DNA of 58,321 nucleotides from Caballeronia pedi (GCF_001544915.2 NZ_FCOE02000045.1:1-58321); one strand, 5' to 3'; shown: positions 1 through 8,868, numbered from the stretch's first letter. The notes: a model not told the origin generated them from the letters alone. Numbers and translations: made by a program.

Positions 1-481
1 CACGGTCTGACAAGCTAGTACCCCAAGGGCGCAGGTTCAGCACGAAACAGTTCCGGCACAGCGCTACGCGCTGCCGTTAGGTATGCAAGGGAAACCGACG
101 AGTAAAGAGAAACGCAGAAGCACACGCAACCCCGATGTACCCATCGGCCGCGAAGCGGGCCGGAGCTGTTTGGTGCTGAACCAGTCGCTTATGCGGTGCG
201 ATGTGGCGGACCGTGCGCGGTCCAAGCCGGAGGTGGCCTATGAGGGCACTTGCTACTGCTGTGCCCTATCGGCTCGCCTGTGCCGCGGCCGGTGTGAAGC
301 GTTCCGGATGGGGAAAGCTGCTTTCTTTGGTTACTTTCTTTGCAGCAGCAAAGAAAGTGACTGCCGCCCCGCACAGGGGCAACGCTAATAAACCAACGCG
401 AATACGAGATCCGGCGAAAGCCCAAAAGCACAAAGAAAGCCTCAAAATCAAAAACAAGGCCTCAAAATCAAAAACAAGGCC
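1..481. repeat. Dispersed Burkholderiaceae repeat region, no convincing gene
   Basis: No credible gene is seen in this 481-base stretch; short open frames on both strands have no family resemblance. It contains a near-perfect hairpin: the 13-base arm at 331-343 (ttactttctttgc) pairs with 348-360 across a 4-base loop, with one G-U pair. This is followed by a ccgccccgcacaggggcaac stretch. I recognise this block as one that recurs in many copies in Burkholderia-type genomes, where it is often annotated as tiny hypothetical proteins. Positions 441-460 and 461-480 are an exact 20-base tandem duplication that abuts the stop codon of the neighbouring MFS gene. The repeat may also act as the 3' end of that leftward transcript. 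Confidence 0.55.
441..480. repeat. Exact 20-bp tandem duplication
   Basis: Two identical head-to-tail copies of a 20-base unit (ctcaaaatcaaaaacaaggc) lie at 441-460 and 461-480, directly after the stop codon of the leftward MFS gene. The unit is A-rich, unlike the surrounding GC-rich sequence. Confidence 0.95.
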
Positions 482-1798
482 TTAACGATTCACCATCCGC
501 GCCGGCACGCTAAGCGCAAGCAATGCACCGAGCACCAGGAAGCCCGCAAGCATATACATGCCACTGGCGTTAGACCCGGTCGCCTGCTTGAGCCACCCCA
601 CGAGATAGGGACTCAAGAACCCCGCGAGATTCCCCAGCGAATTGATCATCGCGATACCGGCAGCCGCGCCGGTGCCAGCGAGAAACGCCGTCGGCAGACT
701 CCAGAACAGCGGCAGCGTGGTGAGAATCCCCGTCGTGGCCAGCGTGAGCCCGACCATCGCGAGCGTCGTATTCGACGACCACACCACCGACAACACCAGC
801 CCGATCGACCCGATGAACGCCGGAATCGCGATATGCCAGCGCCGCTCGCCGGTCCGGTCCGCGCTGCGCGCCGCGTACAGCATGCCGACCACCGCCGCGC
901 CATACGGAATCGCCGACAGCAACCCGACCTGCAAGGCATCGGACACGCCCATCGACTTGATGATCGTCGGCAGCCAGAAGCTCACGCCGTACAGCCCCAT
1001 CACGAACGAGAAGTAGATGAGGCTCATCAGCCACACCTTCGGGCTCGACAGGATCTTGCCGAGCGGCATGTCTTCCTTCGCGACGTTATCCGTCGCGATG
1101 TTGCGTTCGAGCAGTTCGCGCTCTTCCTGCGTGAGCCACTTCGCCTTCGAGATGCGGTCGTCGAGCATCGCCAGCACGACCAGACCGACGATCACCGAAG
1201 GAATGCCTTCCAGCAACAGCAGCCATTGCCAGCCGTGCCAGCCATGCACGCCGTCGAAGCTCTTCATGATCCAGCCCGACACCGGCCCGCCGATAAGACC
1301 CGACAACGCGATCGCGGTCATGAAGAGCGTCGTCATGCGCCCGCGCCGGCGCGCCGGAAACCAGTACGTCAGATACAGAATGATGCCGGGGAAAAAGCCC
1401 GCTTCCGCCGCGCCGAGCAGAAAGCGCATCACGTAGAACATCGTCGGCGTGGTGATGAACATCGTGAGCGCCGAGATGATGCCCCACGAAATCATGATGC
1501 GCGCGATCCACACGCGCGCACCCACGCGATGCAGGATGATGTTGCTCGGTATCTCGAAGATGAAGTAGCCAAAAAAGAAGATGCCCGCGCCGAAGCCGTA
1601 CACGGCGTCCGACAGTTGCAGGTCCGCGGCCATCTGCAGCTTGGCGAAGCCGACATTCACCCGGTCCAGATACGCAACGATGTAGCAGATCAAAAGCAGC
1701 GGCGAGAGCCGCCACGCGACCTTGCGATAGGTAGCCTCCTCGAAGGCCGATGGTGCGCCCGCGCCGGGGCGGGGCATGGGATTGGCGGTGCTGGCCAT
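482..1798 (-). CDS. MFS transporter, anion:cation symporter (ACS) type
   Basis: This is a 438-residue inner-membrane transporter with about 12 hydrophobic segments in the usual MFS 6+6 arrangement. The first span contains YLDRVNVG at residues 43-50. A stretch through about residue 170 (RFLLGAAEAGFFPG, YWFPARRRGRMT) is typical of the anion:cation symporter group, which imports organic anions such as sugar acids or aromatic acids with protons. The start at 1798 is supported by an upstream AGAGGAGA ribosome-binding site. It lies downstream of, and in the same direction as, an aldehyde dehydrogenase and an SDR gene. The three probably serve uptake and oxidation of one carbon source. The substrate cannot be named from sequence. 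Confidence 0.88.
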   Translation of the reverse strand: MASTANPMPRPGAGAPSAFEEATYRKVAWRLSPLLLICYIVAYLDRVNVGFAKLQMAADLQLSDAVYGFGAGIFFFGYFIFEIPSNIILHRVGARVWIARIMISWGIISALTMFITTPTMFYVMRFLLGAAEAGFFPGIILYLTYWFPARRRGRMTTLFMTAIALSGLIGGPVSGWIMKSFDGVHGWHGWQWLLLLEGIPSVIVGLVVLAMLDDRISKAKWLTQEERELLERNIATDNVAKEDMPLGKILSSPKVWLMSLIYFSFVMGLYGVSFWLPTIIKSMGVSDALQVGLLSAIPYGAAVVGMLYAARSADRTGERRWHIAIPAFIGSIGLVLSVVWSSNTTLAMVGLTLATTGILTTLPLFWSLPTAFLAGTGAAAGIAMINSLGNLAGFLSPYLVGWLKQATGSNASGMYMLAGFLVLGALLALSVPARMVNR

Positions 1799-1976
1799 GT
1801 TGCTCGTCTCCTCTGGTTTTTTTGCACACGGCGTCCGGCGGATGGGCCCGCTCGCGATTACAGACGCGTAAGGATTCTAGCCCTTCGGCATCCGCGCCAA
1901 ACGCTTGTTATTGCTAGGGAAAGCACCGATGTTTAAGCGCACGCCGCATTCGTCGCGCGGCGTGCGCCGGCATCGC

Positions 1977-2753
1977 TCAGACGCAGCGCCCGCCGTCCAC
2001 TTCGAGCGCGACGCCGGTGATGAACTCGGCATCGTCGGAGGCGAGCTAGAGCGCGGCGTTGGCGACATCCTGCGGCGTCGAAAGGCGGCCGAGCGGAATC
2101 GTCGCGAGGAATTTGCGGCGGTTTTCGGGCGTGTCGTCCATGCCCATGAATTCGGTGAGCAGGGCGGTTTCGCCCATTACCGGATTGATGCAGTTTACGC
2201 GGATACGATCCCCGCCCAGCTCGACCGCGAGCGCCTTGCTCGCGATGATCACCGCCGCCTTGCTGCCGTTGTACCAGACGAGCCCCGGACGCGGCCGCAC
2301 GCCCGCCGTCGATGCAATGTTGATGAACGCGCCGCCGCCTTGCTCGCGAAAATACGGCACGAACTGCTCGACGCTCCAGTAGATGCTCTTCACGTTCACC
2401 GCGTAGACGCGGTCGAATTCGGCCTCGGTCACGTCGAGCACCGGCTTGTTACGGTGCGTCGTGCCCGCATTGTTGACGACGACCTGGACGCTGCCGAAGT
2501 CCTGGATGGCCGCATCGAAGAGCGTTTGCCAGTCGTCGCGCTTGGTGACGTCGCCCGTTACGGCGATCGCGCGGCCGTGCTTCACTTCCGGCGACGACGC
2601 GAGCGCGATTTCGCTCGCCACGCGCTCGGCCGCCGGGCCGTTGAGATCGTTGACGACGACGTTCGCGCCTTCGCGCGCAAACGTCTTCGCGATGCCTTCG
2701 CCGAAGCCCGAGCCGCCGCCCGTCACGATCACGGTTTTGCCTTGCAGTCGCAT
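1977..2753 (-). pseudogene. SDR-family oxidoreductase interrupted by an in-frame amber codon
   Basis: This is a short-chain dehydrogenase/reductase. Seen in the sequence are the Rossmann glycine motif GGGSGFG near residue 12, NNAG near residue 94, and the catalytic Ser with YNGSK. Codon 236, at 2046-2048, is TAG. Reading on in the same frame gives LASDDAEFITG and then VALEVDGGRCV, ending in TGA at 1977-1979. This is the normal SDR C-terminus, where the interrupted position is usually Tyr or Trp. Intact length would be 258 residues; translation stopping at the amber gives 235 and loses the last beta-strand segment. The start is backed by CGGAGA upstream. It sits 15 bases after the aldehyde dehydrogenase gene. 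It could be a recent null allele, a read-through gene or a sequencing error. Confidence 0.85.
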
Positions 2754-2768
2754 GCCTGTCTCCGTTAT

Positions 2769-4208
2769 TCAGCCGTGTTTGATGGCGATGGTCTTCAGCG
2801 TCGTGAAGCCGTAGAGCGCCTCGAAGCCTTTCTCGCGTCCGTGCCCCGAATGCTTCACGCCGCCGAACGGCAACTCGACGCCACCGCCCGCGCCGTAATT
2901 GTTGATGAACACCTGCCCAGAGCGCACGCGCCGCGCGAGACGCATCTGCCGCGCGCCGTCGCGGGTCCAGATGCCCGCGACCAGCCCGTAGTCGGTGCCG
3001 TTCGCGAGCCGGAGCGCGTCGGCTTCGCTGTCGAAGGGCATCGCGGCGAGCACCGGGCCGAACACTTCCTCGCGCGCGAGGCGGTGCGTCGGCGGGACGT
3101 CGCGCAGCAACGTGGGCGCCTGATAGAAGCCGGCCTCCGGCGCTTCGCCGACGACTTCGCCGTGCGCGGCCATCGGGATGCCGTCGTGTTGCGCATCGGA
3201 CAGGAAGTCCCACACGCGCTGCTGCTGCTTCGCGCTGATGAGCGGGCCGCAGTCGAGATCGAGCTTGCTCGGGCCGACCCTGAGCGCCGCGAACGCCTGC
3301 GCAAGCCGGTCCAGCAAAGGCTCGTACGCCGCGCGCTCGATCAGCACGCGGCTGCCCGCCGAACACGTCTGCCCGGCGTTCTGCACGATCGCCGCGACGA
3401 GCACGGGCAGCGCGGCGTCGAAATCGGCATCGGCGAACACGATTTGCGGCGACTTGCCGCCGAGTTCGAGCGTGACGGGCACGTGGTTGTCGGCGGCCAT
3501 CTTGGTGACAGCGGCGCCGGTCGCGGGCGAGCCGGTAAACGAGATGTGATCGATGCCCGCATGCCGCGCCAGCGCCGCGCCCGCTTCGTGCCCGTAACCG
3601 GTGACGATGTTGAGCGCGCCATCGGGCAGGCCGGCTTCCGCCGCCAGTTCGGCGACGCGTAACAGCGACAGGCACGCGTCCTCCGCCGGCTTCACGACGC
3701 ACGCGTTGCCGGTCGCGAGCGCCGCGCCGACGCTGCGCCCGAAAATCTGCAGCGGATAGTTCCACGGCACGATGTGGCCCGTGACGCCGTGCGGCTCGCG
3801 GATCGTGAGCACCGTGAAGCCGGTTTGATAGGGCAGGGTTTCGCCGTGGAGTTTGTCGGCGGCGCCCGCGTAGAACTCGAAATAGCGCGCGATGCCGGTT
3901 ACGTCCGCGCGCGCCTGCTTGAGCGGCTTGCCGGTATCGCGCGCCTCGACCTGCGCGATGTCCTCGTGGCACGCGGCGATCAGCATCGACAGGCGCGCGA
4001 GGATGCGTCCGCGCTCGGCCGCGCTCATCGCGCCCCAGTCGCCTTCGAAGGCGGCGCGCGCGGCGGCGACCGCGCGGTCGACATCGCCCGCCGTGCCGCG
4101 CGCGATCTGCGCGAAGATCTGGCCGTCGGAGGGATCGACCACCGGAATCGTCTCGCCGCCCGATGGCGCGACCCAGCGGTTGTTGATGAAATGCTTCGCG
4201 TCTTCCAT
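2769..4208 (-). CDS. NAD(P)-dependent aldehyde dehydrogenase
   Basis: This 479-residue protein belongs to the aldehyde dehydrogenase superfamily, which oxidises aldehydes to carboxylic acids with NAD(P)+. All expected residues are present: Asn150 in PWN (oxyanion site), Lys173 in VVKPAE, SFTGS near 223, the general base Glu248 in ELGG, and the nucleophile Cys282 in GQTCSAGSR. That Cys context resembles betaine-aldehyde and related dehydrogenases, but the substrate is not determinable. It is the first gene of a leftward cluster with an SDR dehydrogenase and an MFS importer. An alcohol-to-aldehyde-to-acid route would fit, with the SDR acting before this enzyme. No metabolic assignment beyond that is justified. 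Confidence 0.92.
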   Translation of the reverse strand: MEDAKHFINNRWVAPSGGETIPVVDPSDGQIFAQIARGTAGDVDRAVAAARAAFEGDWGAMSAAERGRILARLSMLIAACHEDIAQVEARDTGKPLKQARADVTGIARYFEFYAGAADKLHGETLPYQTGFTVLTIREPHGVTGHIVPWNYPLQIFGRSVGAALATGNACVVKPAEDACLSLLRVAELAAEAGLPDGALNIVTGYGHEAGAALARHAGIDHISFTGSPATGAAVTKMAADNHVPVTLELGGKSPQIVFADADFDAALPVLVAAIVQNAGQTCSAGSRVLIERAAYEPLLDRLAQAFAALRVGPSKLDLDCGPLISAKQQQRVWDFLSDAQHDGIPMAAHGEVVGEAPEAGFYQAPTLLRDVPPTHRLAREEVFGPVLAAMPFDSEADALRLANGTDYGLVAGIWTRDGARQMRLARRVRSGQVFINNYGAGGGVELPFGGVKHSGHGREKGFEALYGFTTLKTIAIKHG

Positions 4209-4318
4209 GCACGTCTCCTGAAATCGGGTGCTCTGCTGCCGGAAACCGATGCCGCTTTCGATTATCGCGCCAACGCCCCGCGCGCGCCGGCCTTGGCGGG
4301 GGCGCGAACTCGTTTGGC

Positions 4319-4324
4319 TATAAT
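4319..4324 (+). promoter_or_regulatory. Perfect -10 element upstream of ppa
   Basis: TATAAT lies 103 bases before the ppa start codon. The only nearby -35 candidate is TTGGCG at 4293-4298, but its 20-base spacer is long, so the pairing is uncertain. Confidence 0.45.
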
Positions 4325-4426
4325 GACGCAGTCACGCGCCTTCACGCGCGAGCGCCGCGGCGGTTCTCCGGCGTATCGTCCGCCCGTGCGATTCCATCTC
4401 CGACTCAACTTCTCCAGAGAGCGCTC

Positions 4427-4954
4427 ATGAGCTTCAACAACGTACCTCCCGGCAAGGATCTCCCGCAGGATTTCAACGTCATCATCGAGATTCCCGCGCA
4501 GAGCGATCCGGTCAAATACGAAGCGGACAAGGACATGGGCCTGCTCGTGGTCGACCGCTTCATCGGCACCGGCATGCGTTATCCGGCCAACTACGGCTTC
4601 ATTCCGCAGACGCTGTCGGGCGACGGCGACCCGGTCGACGTGCTCGTCATCACGCCGTTCCCGCTGCTGGCCGGCTCGGTCGTGCGTGCGCGCGCGCTCG
4701 GCATGCTGCAGATGACGGATGAATCGGGCGTCGACGCGAAGCTCGTCGCCGTGGCGCACGACAAGATCTGCCCGATGACGGCGAACCTCAAGTCGATCGA
4801 CGACGTGCCCGAATACCTGAAGGACCAGATCAAGCACTTCTTCGAGAACTACAAGTCGCTCGAAAAGGGCAAGTGGGTGAAGGTCGAGGGCTGGACGGGC
4901 ATCGAGGCCGCGCACAAGGAAATCACGGAAGGCGCCGCGAACTACAAGAAGTAA
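4427..4954 (+). CDS. ppa: Inorganic pyrophosphatase
   Basis: Family I soluble inorganic pyrophosphatase hydrolyses PPi to two phosphates and pulls biosynthetic reactions forward in the cytoplasm. The 175-residue length matches the hexameric bacterial enzyme. The metal-binding signature GDGDPVD places Asp66, Asp68 and Asp71 at almost the same numbers as in E. coli. The conserved RYPANYGFIP segment precedes it, and the conserved Lys-containing C-terminal region is present. It is a monocistronic rightward gene with its own -10 element, followed by a GC-rich hairpin at 4973-5004. Its last 32 bases overlap the 3' end of a convergent GIY-YIG gene. Confidence 0.97.
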   Translation: MSFNNVPPGKDLPQDFNVIIEIPAQSDPVKYEADKDMGLLVVDRFIGTGMRYPANYGFIPQTLSGDGDPVDVLVITPFPLLAGSVVRARALGMLQMTDESGVDAKLVAVAHDKICPMTANLKSIDDVPEYLKDQIKHFFENYKSLEKGKWVKVEGWTGIEAAHKEITEGAANYKK

Positions 4955-5297
4955 TTCGCGCCACTACCAGGCGCCGCCGCGTTGCTCGCAGCGCGGCGGC
5001 GTTTTCCTGCGCTTCGCTTGCCTCGGTCCGGGGCAACACTGATTCGATCGATCGCTCTCCCGCGATCAGCGCGCGTTTCTGCGGCGCGCTCAGCCGCTTC
5101 ACGCGATACTCGGCGCGCAACGCCTCCGATTTTCCCTCCAGCTCGAACGATGCCAGCACGCGCAACGGCTTTTTCGCGCGCGTATAGCGCGCGCCCTTGC
5201 CGCTCGCGTGCGCGGAGAAGCGGGCTTCGACGTCGGTCGCGATGCCGGTGTAGAGGCTGCCGTCGGCGCATTCGATGAGGTAGAGGAACCAGGGCAT
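4923..5297 (-). CDS. GIY-YIG nuclease-fold protein (YhbQ/UPF0213-like)
   Basis: The start was set at 5297, giving MPWFLYLIECADGSLYTGIA, rather than at an upstream in-frame start whose added residues look like random coding. The core (LYLIEC, LYTGIATDVEARFSAHASGKGARYTR) is the small single-domain GIY-YIG fold of the YhbQ/UPF0213 group, proposed to act on DNA ends or branched DNA. The group is usually about 90-110 residues. This frame runs to 124 because it reads through the ppa terminator hairpin and 32 bases into the ppa coding end. The last 25 to 30 residues are therefore probably non-functional. Function in the cell is unproven. Confidence 0.75.
   Translation of the reverse strand: MPWFLYLIECADGSLYTGIATDVEARFSAHASGKGARYTRAKKPLRVLASFELEGKSEALRAEYRVKRLSAPQKRALIAGERSIESVLPRTEASEAQENAAALRATRRRLVVARITSCSSRRLP
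4973..5005 (+). terminator. Rho-independent terminator of ppa
   Basis: A 9-base stem (gccgccgcg, 4973-4981, with 4992-5000) is followed by gtttt. It lies inside the C-terminal codons of the convergent GIY-YIG frame. Confidence 0.7.
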
Positions 5298-5462
5298 CGG
5301 CGAGTAAGAGGGGATGTGCCGCGCATTATCGCTGAAAGCACCGCGTTGGGGCGCTCTCGTGCGCTTCGGCGTGCCATTGCGAGTTGCGCGAGAATAGCCG
5401 CTTTCGGGCGCGTTTGGCGCGGTACGGGCGCGCTCGTCGGTCAATCACAGCGAGGTAGCCTG

Positions 5463-6605
5463 TTGAATCGCGAAGTCGAAATTCATGTGGTCGATGCGCT
5501 CAGCGAGATTCCGGCCGAAGACTGGAACCGGCTCGCCGGCGATAACCCGTTCGTGCGTCATGCGTTTCTGTCGGCATTGCAGGAGACGGAGTGCGCGGTG
5601 AAGCGCACCGGCTGGCGCGCGCATCATCTGATATTGAAGCGCGGCGGCGAGTTCGCAGGCGCGATGCCGTTGTACCTGAAGTCGCATTCGCGCGGCGAGT
5701 ACGTGTTCGACCACGCATGGGCCGACGCCTTCGAGCGCCACGGCGTGCGCTATTACCCGAAGGCGCTGTCCGCCGTGCCGTTCTCGCCAGTGACGGGCCC
5801 GCGCCTCATCGCCGCGCATCATGAAGATCGCGTGCTGCTCGCGCGCGGCGCGATCGAGTTGACGCGAAGGCTCGAACTGTCGTCGCTGCATGTGCTCTTT
5901 CCGCACGCGCAGGACGTCGAGGCGCTGACGGACGCGGGCTACATGCTGCGCGAAGGCGTGCAGTTTCATTGGGAGAATCTGCCCGGCGACGGCTACGAAA
6001 GTTTCGACGCCTTTCTCGCGACCATGAGTCACGACAAGCGCAAGAAGGTGAAGCAGGACCGGCGGCGCGTGAAGGACGCGGGCGTCACGTATACATGGCT
6101 GCGCGGCGCGCAGATCGATCAAAGCGCGCTCGATTTCTTCTACGACTGCTACGACAACACCTATCGCGAGCACTGGAATGCGCCGTATCTGTCGCACGAA
6201 TTCTTCGGCCGGATTCACGCCGATGCGCCCGGCAGCATGCTGCTCGTGATCGCCGAAGCCGACGGCGAGCGGCTCGCGTGCGCGCTCAACATGATCGGCG
6301 GCGACACGATGTATGGGCGTTACTGGGGCACGCGCGAGTTCATCTCGGGGCTGCACTTCGAGACGTGCTACATGCAGGGCATCGCGTATTGCATCGAGCA
6401 TGGACTCGCGCGCTTCGAGGGCGGCGCGCAGGGCGTGCACAAGATGTCGCGCGGACTTCTGCCGACGCCCACATGGTCCGCGCACTGGATCGCGGATCAG
6501 CGTTTCGCGCACGCGATCGCCGAATTTCTCGATGCCGAAACCGAAGCGATGGATCAGCATATCGTGGAGCTCGAAGCGCACACGCCGTTCAGGAAGAAGG
6601 TCTGA
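5463..6605 (+). CDS. FemAB/GNAT-like protein (DUF482 family)
   Basis: The start chosen is TTG at 5463, eight bases after GAGG. The open frame extends further upstream, but those residues run through the divergent intergenic region and look non-coding. The 380-residue product resembles the FemAB-like DUF482 group of acyl or aminoacyl transferases. Characteristic stretches include DNPFVRHAFLSALQ near the N-terminus, SHDKRKKVKQDRR in the middle, and the C-terminal FEGGAQGVHKMSRGLLPT. No signal peptide or membrane span is evident, so a cytoplasmic role is likely. The family is widespread in proteobacteria and its substrate is unknown. The gene is divergent from the GIY-YIG gene and lies 59 bases before nadE. 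Confidence 0.82.
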   Translation: MNREVEIHVVDALSEIPAEDWNRLAGDNPFVRHAFLSALQETECAVKRTGWRAHHLILKRGGEFAGAMPLYLKSHSRGEYVFDHAWADAFERHGVRYYPKALSAVPFSPVTGPRLIAAHHEDRVLLARGAIELTRRLELSSLHVLFPHAQDVEALTDAGYMLREGVQFHWENLPGDGYESFDAFLATMSHDKRKKVKQDRRRVKDAGVTYTWLRGAQIDQSALDFFYDCYDNTYREHWNAPYLSHEFFGRIHADAPGSMLLVIAEADGERLACALNMIGGDTMYGRYWGTREFISGLHFETCYMQGIAYCIEHGLARFEGGAQGVHKMSRGLLPTPTWSAHWIADQRFAHAIAEFLDAETEAMDQHIVELEAHTPFRKKV

Positions 6606-6664
6606 TGCGATAATCATCCCAGTCTTTCATCGCATATCGCCCCGGCCGCAACGCGCGCACATCC

Positions 6665-8728
6665 ATGTCGACCATGAGCAGAAACTTCTTCAATCTTTAC
6701 AGCCACGACTTCGCGCGCGTCGCGGTCGGCGTGCCGTCGTGCAAGGTGGCCGATCCCGCATTCAACGCGGCGCAGACGATCGAACTCGCTAACGAGGCCG
6801 CGGCGCACGGCGCGGTGCTCGTCGCGTTTCCCGAACTTGGCGTGTCCGCCTATACGTGCGACGACCTGTTTCATCAGCGCGCCTTGCTCGACGCCTGCGA
6901 AGCGGCGCTGCAAGGCATTCTGGACGCGTCGAAGGAACTGAATATCGCGATGATCGTCGGCGCGCCGGTCCGGGCCGAGCACAAGCTCTTCAACTGCGCC
7001 ATCGTCATCGCCGGAGGATTCATTCGTGGCGTCGTGCCGAAGAGCTATCTGCCGAACTATGGCGAGTTCTACGAAGCGCGCCAGTTCAGCCCCGCCGATG
7101 CCGCCGTCACGAACACCGTCAGGCTCTGCGGTCAGGACGTGCCGTTCGGCGCGTCGCTGCTGTTCCAGATCGAGGATCTGCCGCTCTTCCGGTTCCACGT
7201 CGAAATCTGCGAGGACGTGTGGGTGCCGATTCCGCCGTCGTCGTTCGCGGCGCTCGCGGGCGCGACGGTGCTCGTGAATCTGTCGGCGTCGAATATCGTC
7301 GTCGGCAAGTCGGCGTATCGGCATCAGCTCGTCGGGCAGCAGTCCGCGCGTTGTGTCGCGGCATATCTGTACACGTCGGCGGGCAATGGCGAGTCGTCCA
7401 CGGACCTCGCCTGGGACGGGCAGGGCCTCATCTACGAAAACGGCGAACTGCTCGCGGAGTCCGCGCGTTTCTCGGATCGTTCGCACCTTATTTACGCCGA
7501 TATCGATCTCGAACGGCTCTCGCGCGAGCGCATGCGCCAAACCACCTTCGGCCGCTCGACGCATCGGCACGCCGAAGAAGTCGCGCAGTTCGACGTGATC
7601 GCCTTCCCGCTGCCGATTCCGGCCGAGGGGAAGCTGCCGCTCGAACGTCGCGTCGCGCGCTTCCCTTACGTGCCTGCCGACGCCGCGCGCCGCGACGAAC
7701 GCTGCAACGAGGTCTACAACATTCAGGTGCAGGCGCTCTTGCAACGGCTGCAATCGTCGGGCATGTCGAAGGTCGTCATCGGTGTATCGGGCGGCCTCGA
7801 CTCGACGCATGCACTGCTCGTGTGCGCGAAAGCGATGGACCGTCTCGGCCTGCCGCGCTCGAACATCCTCGCGTACACGATGCCGGGTTTCGCCACCAGC
7901 GACCGCACGCTCAGGCAGGCGCGCGAGCTGATGGAGGTCGTCGGCTGCACGGCGAGCGAGATCGACATCCGGCCGAGCTGCGTCCAGATGCTGTCCGACA
8001 TCGGCCATCCGCACAGCACCGGCGCCGAGCAGTACGACATCACCTACGAGAACGTTCAGGCCGGCGAGCGCACGAGCCATCTCTTCCGGCTGGCGAATTT
8101 CAATAACGCGATCGTCATCGGCACGGGAGATCTGAGCGAGCTGGCACTTGGTTGGTGCACCTACGGAGTGGGCGATCACATGTCGCACTACAACGTGAAC
8201 GCGAGCGTGCCGAAGACCTTGATCACGCATCTGGTGCGCTGGGTTGCGGAGTCGGGGCAGATCGGCGGCAACGGCACCGATGTGCTCGAAAACATCCTGA
8301 GCACCGACATCAGCCCGGAACTCATTCCCGGCAAGACGAGCGGCGTGGTGGAGCAGAAGACGGAGAGCGTCATCGGCCCGTACGAACTGCAGGACTTCAA
8401 CCTGTACTACACGCTGCGTTTCGGCTTTGCACCAAGCAAGGTTGCGTTTCTCGCGCTGCATGCGTGGCGCGATCGCGATGCGGGCGCGTGGCCGGAAGGC
8501 CCGACGGTTACGCGGAATCAATACGACCTCGGCGAGATCCGCAAGAATCTGCGGATCTTTCTGGATCGATTCTTTCGCACGAGCCAGTTCAAGCGCTCAT
8601 GCATACCGAATGCACCGAAGGTCGGCTCGGGCGGCTCGCTTTCTCCGCGCGGCGACTGGCGCGCGCCGAGCGACGGACAGGCGACGGTATGGCTCGCGGA
8701 CCTCGAACGCGTCCCCGCGAACGAGTGA
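6665..8728 (+). CDS. nadE: Glutamine-dependent NAD+ synthetase
   Basis: This enzyme amidates nicotinic acid adenine dinucleotide to NAD+, using ammonia channelled from glutamine; it is the final step of NAD biosynthesis. The N-terminal nitrilase-fold glutaminase shows the triad Glu57 (FPELG), Lys126 (VPKSYLP) and Cys182 (EICEDVW). The C-terminal ATP-pyrophosphatase domain starts with SGGLDS at 375-380. The 687-residue length fits the long actinobacterial-type enzyme rather than the shorter 540-residue form. A second in-frame ATG three codons in (6674) is an alternative start. It is followed after 140 bases by a P-II gene, so one carbon/nitrogen-sensing and one nitrogen-using function are adjacent. 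Confidence 0.96.
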   Translation: MSTMSRNFFNLYSHDFARVAVGVPSCKVADPAFNAAQTIELANEAAAHGAVLVAFPELGVSAYTCDDLFHQRALLDACEAALQGILDASKELNIAMIVGAPVRAEHKLFNCAIVIAGGFIRGVVPKSYLPNYGEFYEARQFSPADAAVTNTVRLCGQDVPFGASLLFQIEDLPLFRFHVEICEDVWVPIPPSSFAALAGATVLVNLSASNIVVGKSAYRHQLVGQQSARCVAAYLYTSAGNGESSTDLAWDGQGLIYENGELLAESARFSDRSHLIYADIDLERLSRERMRQTTFGRSTHRHAEEVAQFDVIAFPLPIPAEGKLPLERRVARFPYVPADAARRDERCNEVYNIQVQALLQRLQSSGMSKVVIGVSGGLDSTHALLVCAKAMDRLGLPRSNILAYTMPGFATSDRTLRQARELMEVVGCTASEIDIRPSCVQMLSDIGHPHSTGAEQYDITYENVQAGERTSHLFRLANFNNAIVIGTGDLSELALGWCTYGVGDHMSHYNVNASVPKTLITHLVRWVAESGQIGGNGTDVLENILSTDISPELIPGKTSGVVEQKTESVIGPYELQDFNLYYTLRFGFAPSKVAFLALHAWRDRDAGAWPEGPTVTRNQYDLGEIRKNLRIFLDRFFRTSQFKRSCIPNAPKVGSGGSLSPRGDWRAPSDGQATVWLADLERVPANE

Positions 8729-8789
8729 TATCGCGCGTTTATCCCGTCATCTCGCGCACATACCGGACGCTTGCTCGATGAAACGCGGC

Positions 8790-8821
8790 TAGAATCGAAA
8801 ACATCTGTCCCGCGCGGGACA
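8790..8821 (+). promoter_or_regulatory. Candidate promoter and 16-bp perfect palindrome upstream of the P-II gene
   Basis: TAGAAT at 8790-8795 is a good -10. A perfect 16-base palindrome, TGTCCCGCGCGGGACA, occupies 8806-8821, exactly where transcription would start, 47 bases before the P-II start codon. This position suggests an operator. It does not match the sigma-54 or NtrC consensus. A short stem-loop in the leader is the alternative. Confidence 0.45.
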
Positions 8822-8868
8822 CGACCTTTTCTCGAATCCCTTGAATCGAACCTTACGCGAGGCACGCC

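Noticed and set aside
201..485. Small 94-residue protein at the left edge
   Set aside because: It is wholly inside the dispersed hairpin repeat and its tail is a translation of the 20-bp duplication; most likely a repeat artefact.
1905..3662. 585-residue rightward frame over the SDR and aldehyde dehydrogenase genes
   Set aside because: It runs antisense to clear SDR and ALDH coding sequence and has no recognisable domain.
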